Below, one piece after another: positions 1 to 9,565 of a DNA stretch of 64,000 bases (positions are counted from its first letter, which is position 1; each line of letters opens with the position of its first letter). Where the stretch lies: assembly GCF_000384655.1 (NCBI RefSeq), contig NZ_ARQI01000121.1:1-64000 (forward strand), in the 5' to 3' direction. Below the pieces are notes generated by a model. That model made no database searches. It saw only the letters and a list, made by a program, of their open reading frames with translations, and was not told where the DNA came from. This stretch comes from Brachyspira innocens ATCC 29796 (GTDB lineage Bacteria; Spirochaetota; Brachyspiria; Brachyspirales; Brachyspiraceae). The translations under genes and the position numbers were made by a program.

Positions 1-146
1 TTTTTAGCTGTAGTTTTCTTTACTGTTGTATCTTTAACTTCTTCATCAGCTGTTTTTTTGGCCGCTGTAGCTTTTTTAGCTGTAGTTTTCTTTACCGTTT
101 CTTTGCTTTCTTCTTTTTTGTTTGTAGTAGTTTTTTTTGTTGCCAT
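1..146 (-). CDS. Lys/Ala/Thr-rich protein N-terminus (partial)
   Basis: A minus-strand frame opens with ATG at 146 and runs off the left edge, giving about 48 residues of MATKKTTT followed by Lys, Ala, Thr and Glu. The segment KKTTAKK recurs, and a roughly 23-base stretch at 1-23 is repeated near 77-99, so this is a low-complexity basic tail. Such tails occur on histone-H1-like proteins and as extensions of many spirochaete nucleic-acid-binding proteins. The globular part lies outside the window, so no function is given. It starts 5 bases after the stop of the upstream gene and is probably co-transcribed with it. Confidence 0.6.
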   Translation of the reverse strand, partial: MATKKTTTNKKEESKETVKKTTAKKATAAKKTADEEVKDTTVKKTTAK

Positions 147-150
147 ATTT

Positions 151-891
151 TTACTCTGTAATATTTTGTTTATTCTTAATTAATAGATTTCTTATAGTAT
201 TCATTGTTTTATCATCAAAAATGTTTTCTGTTATATTTCCTGTTTTTAAGGATTCTATAAGATAATTATTTAAGTTAATATCTTTGTTTAGATTGTATTT
301 TTTTGCTATATACACGCTATTGCACATAGAAAGTATTATTCTTAATTGATTGCCATTAGAAGAATACTTGTCTATAAGTTTCTGCGGGTCATCTATACCT
401 AAACAACTTAAATTATAACAAACTTTGAAAAAAAGTTTATCTACTGCCTGCTTAACCTGAGCTTCTTTTTTATTTTTTTTGTTTACAGTGTAAAGTATTG
501 AAAAATCCCTTACTTCAAAATTGCATACGGTAGCAAAAAACTTTTCCTGATGCGGCATAAGGTAATGATGGCTTTTCATTTTGGATTCTACTCTTGTAAT
601 AAAACCTTTTTCTTCTAAGGTGTCCAAAGATTTTACTATAGTAGCGTTTCCTCCTATACCAGCTTCATTAAGTATTTGAGAATGAGTAGTTTTAGCTATG
701 CCTAACTCATAATCATAATTTGCTACCAATGTTCTGTATACTTCTTTAGCAGACAGAGGCAGTTTTTTCCAAGTGTTGTTTTCTGTTATAGATTTTGGAA
801 TAAACGAACACATCGATGCTATAGATAAAAATGTTTCTTTATCTATATTTTTTAGCTGAGCTTTATTAATAATATCTAATATGTTTTCCAA
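151..891 (-). CDS. Winged-helix-like DNA-binding protein, unrecognised family
   Basis: This is a 246-residue soluble protein. Residues about 40-110 look like a winged helix: a helical LSAKEVYRTLVANYDYELG segment, then TTHSQILNEAGIGGNATIVK as a helix-turn-helix with the recognition helix, then LEEKGFITRVESKMKSHHY as the wing. The C-terminal half is helical and not recognised. The start is TTG at 891, with GGAG 7 bases upstream on the minus strand. It resembles replication-initiator or DnaD-like N-terminal folds only in general shape. The gene reads away from the 16S gene and towards the basic partial gene at 1-146. DNA binding is inferred and the exact role is unknown. Confidence 0.65.
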   Translation of the reverse strand: MENILDIINKAQLKNIDKETFLSIASMCSFIPKSITENNTWKKLPLSAKEVYRTLVANYDYELGIAKTTHSQILNEAGIGGNATIVKSLDTLEEKGFITRVESKMKSHHYLMPHQEKFFATVCNFEVRDFSILYTVNKKNKKEAQVKQAVDKLFFKVCYNLSCLGIDDPQKLIDKYSSNGNQLRIILSMCNSVYIAKKYNLNKDINLNNYLIESLKTGNITENIFDDKTMNTIRNLLIKNKQNITE

Positions 892-899
892 AATCTTAC

Positions 900-1480
900 T
901 CCAATCTTACAGGCTTATATAATATATCTAATTTAATATAAAATCAAGTTATTAAAAAAATATATTTTACTACTACATTATCCTTATCGGATTTTAAAGA
1001 TGTAAATTTATGTTCAAGTATTTTTTTATAATTTATAATGACAATTGCTTATAAATTATTCTGGGCAATTATTTACGGAAGTTTTTGTTTTTTATAGATA
1101 TTATTTTTTGTATTTGGAGTATTTTTTAGTTTTGTATTTTTTATATTTTTAATTATTTTTTATATTTCTTATCTCTTTTTTAGCTCTCTTATAATTATTT
1201 TTTATTATGAGTTTTTGTATTTTTAGGTGATTTTTGAGCTTTGAATTTTGTTTTTTAAGCGAAATTTTCTTTTTGAATTGGCTATTTTTATAATTTTTTA
1301 TTAAAATTTTTGTTTATTTGCTGTTTTTTATTGAATTTTTATTGGATTTTTATTGAATTAGAGAGAAAAAATTCCAGATTTTAAGCCAAAAGTGCAAAAA
1401 ATTTCCGTTTTTTTCTAGTTTTTCAGCCGAATTTTGGGCTTTTTTGATATTTTTTAGGTCTGAAATTGGCTAAAAAAGCA
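900..1480. other. T-rich intergenic region upstream of the 16S gene
   Basis: About 580 bases dominated by T runs and TTTTTAT/ATTTTT motifs with strong strand asymmetry (T over A from about 1080 to 1400). I see no convincing reading frame, RNA gene or long inverted repeat here. It separates the divergent minus-strand gene from the rRNA promoters and may act as an AT-rich upstream (UP-like) region. Confidence 0.5.
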
Positions 1481-1485
1481 CTAGT

Positions 1486-1515
1486 TTGATTTAACTTTTA
1501 TTAAAAATGTATAAT
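1486..1515 (+). promoter_or_regulatory. Candidate rRNA promoter P1
   Basis: TTGATT at 1486-1491 and TATAAT at 1510-1515 are separated by 18 bases, a good sigma-70-type match. It lies about 335 bases upstream of the mature 16S 5' end and directly downstream of the T-rich tract. A second candidate lies at 1583-1610. Inferred from sequence only. Confidence 0.5.
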
Positions 1516-1582
1516 ATGTATTATAAATCTTATTTTTGAATAAAAAACATAGAATTTTTGTTAAAAACACGCTTTTAAGCTA

Positions 1583-1610
1583 TTGTGTTTTTTGAGCCCT
1601 ATGCTATAAT
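1583..1610 (+). promoter_or_regulatory. Candidate rRNA promoter P2
   Basis: TTGTGT at 1583-1588 is followed after 16 bases by a perfect TATAAT at 1605-1610. Start of transcription would fall near 1617, about 50 bases before the processing stem that surrounds 16S. The -35 box matches only in the TTG half, so it may depend on the strong -10 box. Confidence 0.45.
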
Positions 1611-1668
1611 AATAAAACAGTTGATGAGAAACAAAAAACAAAACATCGACTGACACAAACAAAAAATA

Positions 1669-1694
1669 AAAGTTCTTTGAAATATGGATAGCAG
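1669..1694 (+). other. 5' arm of 16S processing stem, with boxA-like segment
   Basis: Bases 1669-1694 are complementary to 3392-3417 downstream of 16S over 26 positions, with one G-G mismatch and a few G-U pairs. This is the typical arrangement of an RNase III substrate that loops out the 16S precursor. The outer part of the arm contains AGTTCTTTGA at 1671-1680, similar to the boxA antitermination element of rRNA leaders, so the same bases may serve both roles. Confidence 0.75.
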
Positions 1695-1849
1695 AAGCAA
1701 TTTAAGAAAAACAAAACACAACTGGTGTAAATGAACTTAAGTTAAGTTCTATGACCCAACGGTTACAATTTGTAACATTTCTTTAAGTAAGTAAATCACT
1801 ATTCAGTAGAATAGTAAAATAAAGAATCATTTCAGATTCACAAAAGTGA

Positions 1850-3363
<1,514 letters not shown>

Positions 3364-3391
3364 ATTCGGAGATTGTCCGACTTAAATCTTA

Positions 3392-3417
3392 CTGCTATTC
3401 ATATTTGAAAGAATTTT
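3392..3417 (+). other. 3' arm of 16S processing stem
   Basis: Bases 3392-3417 (CTGCTATTCATATTTGAAAG and the next 6) pair with 1669-1694 upstream of 16S. The stem is 26 positions long with one mismatch. It lies between the mature 3' end and the terminator, as expected for RNase III processing of a single-gene rRNA transcript. Confidence 0.75.
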
Positions 3418-3447
3418 TCCATATTATATTTTTTATACCTCGTTAAT

Positions 3448-3476
3448 AAACTAGCCTTAATGGCTGGTTTTTTTGT
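3448..3476 (+). terminator. Rho-independent terminator of the 16S transcript
   Basis: AAACTAGCC and GGCTGGTTT form a 9-pair stem (one G-U) around a TTAAT loop, followed by a run of T. It closes the rRNA transcript and confirms that 16S is transcribed alone. Confidence 0.85.
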
Positions 3477-3625
3477 GTATTATTTATAGTTATTTGCTTG
3501 CCTTTTATTCTTCATTCTGCTATCATTATAAAATGAAAAATATCTCTTCTTTAGCAGAGATTTTACCTAATGTATATGATGAAAATAAGTACAATTTTTA
3601 ATTTATTAAATAAGAGGAATATTTT

Positions 3626-3955
3626 ATGTATCAGGATTTTAATAAAGCTGAATTAAAAAATTTGGGAAACGGACTTAAAAGAAAAATACTAGCTCATTCT
3701 GAAAATCTTATGACTGTTTATATGGAGTTTGATGAAGGTGCTGTAGCTGATATTCATGCTCATGATAATCATGAACAAATTACTTATATTATAGACGGAG
3801 AGTTTATATTTAATGTAAATGGCGAAGAGCATTTATGTAAGGCTGGAGATAGTCTTCATTTTGCAAAAAATATGACTCATGGCTGTAAATGTATTAAGAA
3901 TGGCAGATTATTAGATACCTTTACTCCAGAGAGAGAAGATTTTTTGAATAATTGA
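3626..3955 (+). CDS. Small single-domain cupin protein
   Basis: A 109-residue protein with a single cupin beta-barrel. Metal-binding motif 1 is visible as H44, H46 and E50 in IHAHDNHEQITY, followed by IIDGEF; motif 2 is degenerate but keeps H85 in MTHGC. Small cupins of this type bind a divalent metal and act as isomerases, oxygenases or sugar/ligand sensors, and the sequence alone does not decide which. AGAGGA lies about 8 bases before the ATG. The stop TGA at 3953-3955 overlaps the TTG of the next gene (TTGA), so the two are probably translationally coupled. Confidence 0.85.
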   Translation: MYQDFNKAELKNLGNGLKRKILAHSENLMTVYMEFDEGAVADIHAHDNHEQITYIIDGEFIFNVNGEEHLCKAGDSLHFAKNMTHGCKCIKNGRLLDTFTPEREDFLNN

Positions 3956-4827
3956 TTATGAATATAAATGAGGCTTTAATATATTATTCTAAACAATTAG
4001 AAAAAATTAATAATGATTATAAATTATCTTATATTGAGGCACAGACTATTATAATGCATACTCTTAATATATCTAAAACCAAATTAATATCTGAAGGTTT
4101 AAGAGAGCTAAAAGAAGAAGAGATAAAAGAAATAGAAGCCAATATAAAAAGACGCCTTAATTATGAACCTTTGGCATATATAATAAATAAAAAAGAGTTT
4201 TACGGTTTTGATTTTTATGTTGATGGTAATGTGCTTATACCAAGACCAGAAACTGAAGAGATTATTGATTTAGTACTTGATTATACAAAAGATAAAGATA
4301 ATATTTCTATATGTGATGTATGTTCTGGAAGTGGTAATATAGCTATTGTATTAAAAAAATTATTTATAGAGCAAAATAAAAATATTGATATTACAGCTAT
4401 TGAAATAAGTAATGGTGCAGTAGAAATTATAAATAAAAATGCGTTTAATATATTAGGCGATGAAAGATTAATAAATATAATAAATGCTGATGCCTTAAAA
4501 TATATACCTGATAAAAAATTTGATATAATAGTGTCAAATGCTCCTTATGTTCCTTTAAAAGATAAAGATTCTCTTCAAAAAGATTTGGAATTTGAACCTT
4601 TTAATGCTTTATATTCTGGAGATGATGGGCTTGATTTTTATAGGGATTTTTTAAATATTATAGATATATATTTAAAAGATAATGGGGCATTCTTTTTTGA
4701 GATAGGATATAATCAAGGGGATTCATTAATTAATATATGCTGTAATTTAAATATAGATAATGCCGAAGTAAAAAAAGATTTAAGTGCTAAAGACAGATTT
4801 TTAGTCTGCTATGATTTTATTACTTGA
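3952..4827 (+). CDS. prmC: Peptide chain release factor N5-glutamine methyltransferase
   Basis: Methylates the GGQ glutamine of release factors RF1/RF2 using S-adenosylmethionine. The 291-residue length fits PrmC/HemK: an N-terminal helical domain (residues about 5-75), the PRPETEEIIDLVL segment, and the SAM-binding ICDVCSGSGNIAIVL glycine motif near residue 120. The active-site loop, usually NPPY, reads SNAPYVP here; the DNA clearly encodes Ala. Two starts are possible: TTG at 3952 overlapping the cupin stop, or ATG at 3958. Neither has a strong Shine-Dalgarno. TTG is favoured because rimM in this window uses the same TTGA overlap. prfA is not adjacent. Confidence 0.9.
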   Translation: MIMNINEALIYYSKQLEKINNDYKLSYIEAQTIIMHTLNISKTKLISEGLRELKEEEIKEIEANIKRRLNYEPLAYIINKKEFYGFDFYVDGNVLIPRPETEEIIDLVLDYTKDKDNISICDVCSGSGNIAIVLKKLFIEQNKNIDITAIEISNGAVEIINKNAFNILGDERLINIINADALKYIPDKKFDIIVSNAPYVPLKDKDSLQKDLEFEPFNALYSGDDGLDFYRDFLNIIDIYLKDNGAFFFEIGYNQGDSLINICCNLNIDNAEVKKDLSAKDRFLVCYDFIT

Positions 4828-5164
4828 AATTGTATGTTATTTTTAAGACTATATATGAGGCAATTTTATATTTTTATACAGTTAATATTAAAAAATCATG
4901 TTATAATTTTATAAATTACATATTTAAGCCATATAAGTTTTTTATTATACATCATAAAATAACTTGGTTTCATAGCAAAGCCATAATATCATATATTAAG
5001 TTATTAGATTAATAATACAGCTATATACATATATAAAAATGTGTATTCTATATGCCTGCAGCATGAATAATTATATTTAAGTATTGATTTGTTTCAGTAA
5101 AAAAATGTAAATTGATAAACTTAATAATTTAATGCATGCATTTTCAAAATAAAAATTTAAAAGG

Positions 5165-5206
5165 TTAAAAAAATGCCCTCGGTCTATCGGGAAAATAAAC
5201 CGAGGG
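5165..5206 (-). terminator. Terminator of the lipoprotein/outer-membrane gene cluster
   Basis: CCCTCGGT at 5176-5183 and ACCGAGGG at 5199-5206 form an 8-pair GC-rich stem. On the minus strand it is followed by a run of seven T (plus-strand A7 at 5167-5173). It lies about 70 bases after the stop of the minus-strand gene at 5277-5768. Confidence 0.8.
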
Positions 5207-5276
5207 ACTTAAACGGGATATTTTTATATAAAAATCTACGTATTGTAAACCAGTTGTCTAACTATTAATAATTTAC

Positions 5277-5768
5277 TTACTGCCAAGTACCACCCATTAA
5301 ATATAATTGAATTTTTACAGTTTTTAAATTTGATGGCACATTATAAGCTGAAGAAGTTATTTGAACAGTTAAAGTAGCTGTTGAAGATCCAGTAGGAGTA
5401 CTATCCCAACTTGCAGAAGGAGTAAATGTTACATCTCCTTGATATTCATTTAAAACTCTTTTTAATTCAGCTAATATATAATTTTGAGAAACGCTTGCTC
5501 CATAGGTTCCGCTAGAATCAACGCTAAAACTATAATATCCATAATATGGGTAGCCTGAACCTTGTGAAAAATAAAATGTTACTCCGCTTGTGGTATCTGT
5601 AATAGTTTGTATTGATTGTAAAGCACTTAGTAACTGAGCCTCAGTTAACTCTTCAAGTCCAACTGTTCCTTCTATTACATCTGGTGCAGCTACACTTTTA
5701 GCACAGCTCATTGTAAATAATGATAAGCTCATTAATATAGATAAAATCAATAATAATTTTTTATTCAT
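5277..5768 (-). CDS. Small secreted lipoprotein, unrecognised
   Basis: 163 residues with a lipoprotein signal: MNKKLLL, a hydrophobic stretch and lipobox LFTMSC with the cysteine at about residue 22. The rest is Ser/Thr/Tyr/Gly-rich, with a YPYYGYYSFSV segment and predicted beta character. No known family was recognised. GGAG precedes the ATG by about 8 bases. It lies 23 bases downstream of the outer-membrane protein at 5792-7201 on the same strand and shares the terminator at 5165-5206, so it may be an accessory to those proteins. Membrane anchoring is inferred from the lipobox. Confidence 0.8.
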   Translation of the reverse strand: MNKKLLLILSILMSLSLFTMSCAKSVAAPDVIEGTVGLEELTEAQLLSALQSIQTITDTTSGVTFYFSQGSGYPYYGYYSFSVDSSGTYGASVSQNYILAELKRVLNEYQGDVTFTPSASWDSTPTGSSTATLTVQITSSAYNVPSNLKTVKIQLYLMGGTWQ

Positions 5769-5791
5769 TTTTTATCTCCTATTTTTCCGTA

Positions 5792-7201
5792 TTAATTAAA
5801 TCTGTAAGTTAATTGACCGCCGAAATTAAGATTATTAACACTTAAAGTATTTACTTCAGCAAATAAGTCAATATTAAAATCTTCACCTACAATGAAGCCC
5901 ATACCAAAGAAACCAGCTATACCAGCTTTAGTAGTTAATGATGTATTAACAGTTTTTAGGCTTTCATCTAATGAACCGTCTGCTTTTGCAGGTACTTGAG
6001 TTATCCAAGCAGCCTCTGCCTGTATCATCAAAGCAGTACCAGCTCTTAACTGCCACCATTCAACTGGCTGCCAAGTAGTACCTATAGGAAGTTCAGCATA
6101 AGGAACAAATCTTACATCACTTGTATATCCAACAGCACCAGTACTTGGGGTATTGCCTTCTTTTATGTTAATATTTCCAGTATTAGTTACTACCAAACCT
6201 AAAGAAAGTTTAGGCTCCATAGCTAATTTTACTTGATCATTAGCCAAGCTCCAAGATAATGGGAAACTAGCATATATATCGCCGTCAAAACGGTCTTTAC
6301 CTTGTTTGCTTTCATATTTAGTTTCTGTACCGTTTTCAGTATAACTTCCATTTTGACCAAAATTGTTATTAACACCAAACTCTAAATTAGCACCTACAGT
6401 GATACCAGTCATAGGACCTGCTGTAATACCCAAATTAAACTCTGGATTTAAGTATAAAGATATATAGTCATTATTTCCGTAATATACAATATTATCTTTA
6501 TCATTTCCAGTTGCCCCTTTTTGTTTTTGGTTGTCAGCATGGAAAACTATTCCTACAGGTATAGTCAATTTATGCTCGCCAAACTTTATAGAAGCAGCTA
6601 TTTCATGAGTCCAAACTCCGTTATTTGCTATCATAGAATAGTCTTGTTTTGTATTTTTATTTATAACTTTATTTAAGCTGTAAATACTTGCTCCTGTTCC
6701 AGTATTAGGCTGTAAACCAAAATAATAATGTACAGCTATAGTTTCGCTTATTCTTAAAGCAGCTCTTAAAGCCACTTGAGAATTGATAGTCCATAAATTT
6801 TGAGTAGTTGTTGTATTGCCGTTTTTGTCCTTTGTTATATCAGCACTATCATTGAATTTATATCTAGCAGCAAAGCCCAAATACATACCATTAGCAAAAG
6901 GAATACCGAAAGCACCTTGTACACCGCTGTTGAAAGTTGTAGAAGTTATATCAGCTGTACCGCCGCCATTCTGAGAAAAAGAACCGCCGCCTAAATATCC
7001 AGCAGAGAAGAATGCTCTTTGTAAATCAAATATATCTTTTGATTTTACTTTATCAGAATCTGTAGAAAACTGACCTGCTGTTGCTCTTTTTACTGCTGAA
7101 TTGTCTAATGTCCAAGTATCAGTGCCTTGAGCAAATACACAGGCAGAAATTAATGCATAGCCTAATAATACAAACTTTATTTTATTAAAAACTTTTAACA
7201 T
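5792..7201 (-). CDS. Outer-membrane beta-barrel-type surface protein, paralogue 1
   Basis: 469 residues with a Sec signal (cleavage expected after residue about 24, CVFAQG). The mature start is a block TIDNSAVKRATAGQFSTDSD-like, followed by alternating hydrophobic/polar strands and Gly/Asn-rich turns, and it ends in the barrel-type signature FGGQLTYRFN. It is a clear paralogue of the next upstream gene: both share the N-terminal block, FGEHKLT(I/V)P, GPMTGI, LANDQVKLAMEP-like and FGMGFIVGEDFNIDLFAEV segments, with divergent segments between. Major surface proteins of Brachyspira show this style, but I cannot assign it to a named Vsp. RBS is GGAGATAA before ATG. Confidence 0.8.
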   Translation of the reverse strand: MLKVFNKIKFVLLGYALISACVFAQGTDTWTLDNSAVKRATAGQFSTDSDKVKSKDIFDLQRAFFSAGYLGGGSFSQNGGGTADITSTTFNSGVQGAFGIPFANGMYLGFAARYKFNDSADITKDKNGNTTTTQNLWTINSQVALRAALRISETIAVHYYFGLQPNTGTGASIYSLNKVINKNTKQDYSMIANNGVWTHEIAASIKFGEHKLTIPVGIVFHADNQKQKGATGNDKDNIVYYGNNDYISLYLNPEFNLGITAGPMTGITVGANLEFGVNNNFGQNGSYTENGTETKYESKQGKDRFDGDIYASFPLSWSLANDQVKLAMEPKLSLGLVVTNTGNINIKEGNTPSTGAVGYTSDVRFVPYAELPIGTTWQPVEWWQLRAGTALMIQAEAAWITQVPAKADGSLDESLKTVNTSLTTKAGIAGFFGMGFIVGEDFNIDLFAEVNTLSVNNLNFGGQLTYRFN

Positions 7202-7225
7202 AAGTTATCTCCAAATATTATTTTA

Positions 7226-8611
7226 TTAATTAAATCTGTAAGTTAATTGACCGCCGAAGTTCATATTTATGAAACTTAAAGTGCCTACTTCTGCAAACAA
7301 GTCAATATTGAAGTCTTCTCCTACTATGAAGCCCATACCGAAGAATCCAGCTATACCAGACATTGTTTCATATGTAGTATTTTTATCAGTTTTTCCGCTA
7401 GCATCTTTAGATTGATTGATAGTAATATCAGCACCCAATAATAAAGCTGTACCGAATCTTAATTCATACCATTCAACAGGTCTCCATAATGTACCTATAG
7501 GAAGTTCTACATAAGGATTGATATTTAAATAATCTCTTCCATAATCAGTAACTGTCTGAGCAGCACCAGCTATACTTTGTTCCATTTTTCCAAAGTTATT
7601 TACATTAAAGTCTAAATTGATTTGAGGCTCCATAGCCAATGATACTTGATCATTAGCCAAGCTCCATTCCATAGGGAAACTAGCCCAAGCACCAACATTC
7701 ATACGCAAAGCTTTTTGAGTAGCTTTATATTCAGTTGTTAGATCTTTACCATTTCGACCTACATTGTTATTAAGTCCTACACCAAACTTAACTCCCATAT
7801 TGATACCAGTCATAGGTCCCATAGGAAGACTTAAGAAGAACTCTGGATTAAGATTTAATTTTACATAATCTTCTAGACCTTGATTATTACCATATTCTGC
7901 ATAATTTACATCAACATTATTTTGTTTACCTTTAGTTTTTACATTATTAGCATATATATCAACGCTTATAGGTACAGTTAATTTATGTTCGCCGAATTTT
8001 ATTGCTGCTGCTATTTCATGATTCCAATATGCATTATGAGTATATGTTTTGTAATCAGTTTGTGAAGTTTTATTAACTGTATGATCTATCTTGTATGTTA
8101 CAGTAGGATTAGCCATATTAGGATTTCCAATTTTTAAATTATAGTGAAGAGCCACCATCTCATTTATTCTGAAAGCTAATATAAAGTTACCTGTAGAATT
8201 TACAGTCCATTTATTTCCATTGTTTATATTTCCGTCTTTATCTGCTGTATAGTTAGCAGTGTCTTGTAGATTATATGCTGCTGCAAAACCTAAATACATG
8301 CCTCCTGGTAAAGCCACACCAAAAGCACCTTGAACACCATTATCTAATCCTGCAGCTGTTGCTGTACCGTTTCCACCTCCATTGATAGCTCTTGATGTTT
8401 GACCTAAATAGCCTGCTGAAAAGAAGGATCTTTCTAGGTCGAATATGTCTTTAGCTTTTACTTTGTCAGAGTCTGTAGAAAACTGACCTGCTGTTGCTCT
8501 TTTTACTGCAGAATTGTCTATAGTAAGATCAACTGCAAATGCTGATGATGAAATCATCAAAGAACCTAGTACTACGGCTAGGAACTTTGTTTTTTTGCTA
8601 ACTTTCTTCAT
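7226..8611 (-). CDS. Outer-membrane beta-barrel-type surface protein, paralogue 2
   Basis: 461 residues, first gene of the minus-strand cluster. The signal peptide MKKVSKKTKFLAVVLGSLM..SSAFA is followed by the shared block DNSAVKRATAGQFSTDSDKV. The C-terminus NMNFGGQLTYRFN matches the terminal aromatic signal of outer-membrane barrels. Conserved and variable segments alternate with paralogue 1, only 24 bases downstream, which suggests tandem duplication and possible exchange between copies. A GGAG ribosome site precedes ATG by 7 bases. The long AT-rich region 8612-9160 upstream presumably holds its promoter. Surface location is inferred from signal and C-terminus. Confidence 0.8.
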   Translation of the reverse strand: MKKVSKKTKFLAVVLGSLMISSSAFAVDLTIDNSAVKRATAGQFSTDSDKVKAKDIFDLERSFFSAGYLGQTSRAINGGGNGTATAAGLDNGVQGAFGVALPGGMYLGFAAAYNLQDTANYTADKDGNINNGNKWTVNSTGNFILAFRINEMVALHYNLKIGNPNMANPTVTYKIDHTVNKTSQTDYKTYTHNAYWNHEIAAAIKFGEHKLTVPISVDIYANNVKTKGKQNNVDVNYAEYGNNQGLEDYVKLNLNPEFFLSLPMGPMTGINMGVKFGVGLNNNVGRNGKDLTTEYKATQKALRMNVGAWASFPMEWSLANDQVSLAMEPQINLDFNVNNFGKMEQSIAGAAQTVTDYGRDYLNINPYVELPIGTLWRPVEWYELRFGTALLLGADITINQSKDASGKTDKNTTYETMSGIAGFFGMGFIVGEDFNIDLFAEVGTLSFINMNFGGQLTYRFN

Positions 8612-9164
8612 AAAGTTATCTCCTAAATTGTTTTTTTTATATCAATATTTGAAAAATATTTAATATACTATTACATAATGTGTAAAATTTCAATAATAAA
8701 TTCTAATTTTTAGTAAAAAATTTATAAAATATTGAATTTTTTAATATTAAAATAATTAATATATATAAGTAAAAAAATAACAATAAAAATACCAAATAAA
8801 TATAATTTATTCAGTATTTTTATTTCTTGAAAAAAGTTTTATTTACAATTAAATACGTAGAAAATAAATTTTTACCGAAAAAAATTACGTTTTTTTAAAA
8901 AAAAATTAAAATTACGCCTTATTTGTGTAGAAAATTTAAAAATTAATAGATTTATTTACAAACTTATTATAAATATTATCTAATTTTTAACATATACTGT
9001 ATTTTTATTGTAGTTTATATCCTATTATATAAATTTATTTTTTATATTTATTTTTTTATTTGTACATATTAGCTATGAGAATAATATTTATAAATTTAAA
9101 ATAGTATATTAAAAACTGCTAATAATTATTTATAGTGATTTAAAATATAATATTTTTTTCAAAT

Positions 9165-9440
9165 TTTATATATAGGCTTTGCCACGAAGTTCTTTACTAC
9201 TGAAGTAAGTATTGTTTGGTGTGCTGCTGTAAAAAGAATAATAAAAAAATTGACAAACTTAAAAATTTTCAATATATACTGGAACAATTTAATTTTGTCA
9301 ACTGATGCACTTTATGTAGAATTATCAACTTTTTTGTCGATTTCGTAGGCATGACTTTGTGCTTCACATGGCAAAGCCCCAGACATTAAAAACAAAATAT
9401 GATTTTATTTTTGACAAACTATATTTCTTTATGTATATAC
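9165..9440. repeat. Family B dispersed repeat, degenerate compound copy
   Basis: Contains two copies of the family B end in the same orientation: TTGACAAACTTAAAAATTTT.. at 9250-9280 and TTGACAAACTATATTTC.. at 9411-9440, each running into GTATATAC or AATATATAC. Between and before them are remnants of the hairpin core (GGCTTTGCC near 9176, GGCAAAGCCCC near 9370). The segment 9384-9430 reappears inverted at 12920-12963. It occupies the promoter-distal region between the surface-protein gene and the alcohol dehydrogenase. Confidence 0.65.
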
Positions 9441-9504
9441 TTTGTACTCAACTATAATGGAATATTTTTTATAAGTATAATAATTAAAAAAATTAAAATA
9501 CATA

Positions 9505-9535
9505 TTGACATTAGAGTGTACTTCAATGTTATAAT
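9505..9535 (+). promoter_or_regulatory. MerR-type promoter and operator of the alcohol dehydrogenase
   Basis: Consensus-perfect TTGACA (9505-9510) and TATAAT (9530-9535) are separated by 19 bases, longer than usual. The spacer holds the imperfect dyad TTAGAGTGTACTTCAA. Overlong spacers with a central dyad are the hallmark of promoters untwisted by MerR-family activators, and related regulators control aldehyde-responsive alcohol dehydrogenases in Firmicutes. No MerR gene is in this window. Confidence 0.55.
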
Positions 9536-9565
9536 GCTTTCATATTTTCAAGGAGTGATTTAAAT

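Noticed and set aside
4824-5012. 62-codon frame starting at a TTG overlapping the prmC stop
   Set aside because: The TTGA overlap is suggestive, but the product is low-complexity Ile/Lys/Tyr/Phe expected from AT-rich non-coding DNA and matches nothing I know.
7226-8611. Assignment of the tandem barrel proteins to the 39-kDa Vsp family of Brachyspira hyodysenteriae
   Set aside because: The genus fits, but I do not recognise the characteristic Vsp N-terminus here, so only a general outer-membrane call is given.
9165-9440. Insertion sequence with transposase
   Set aside because: Only repeat ends and hairpin core remnants are present; no transposase frame was found in any of the dispersed repeats in this window.
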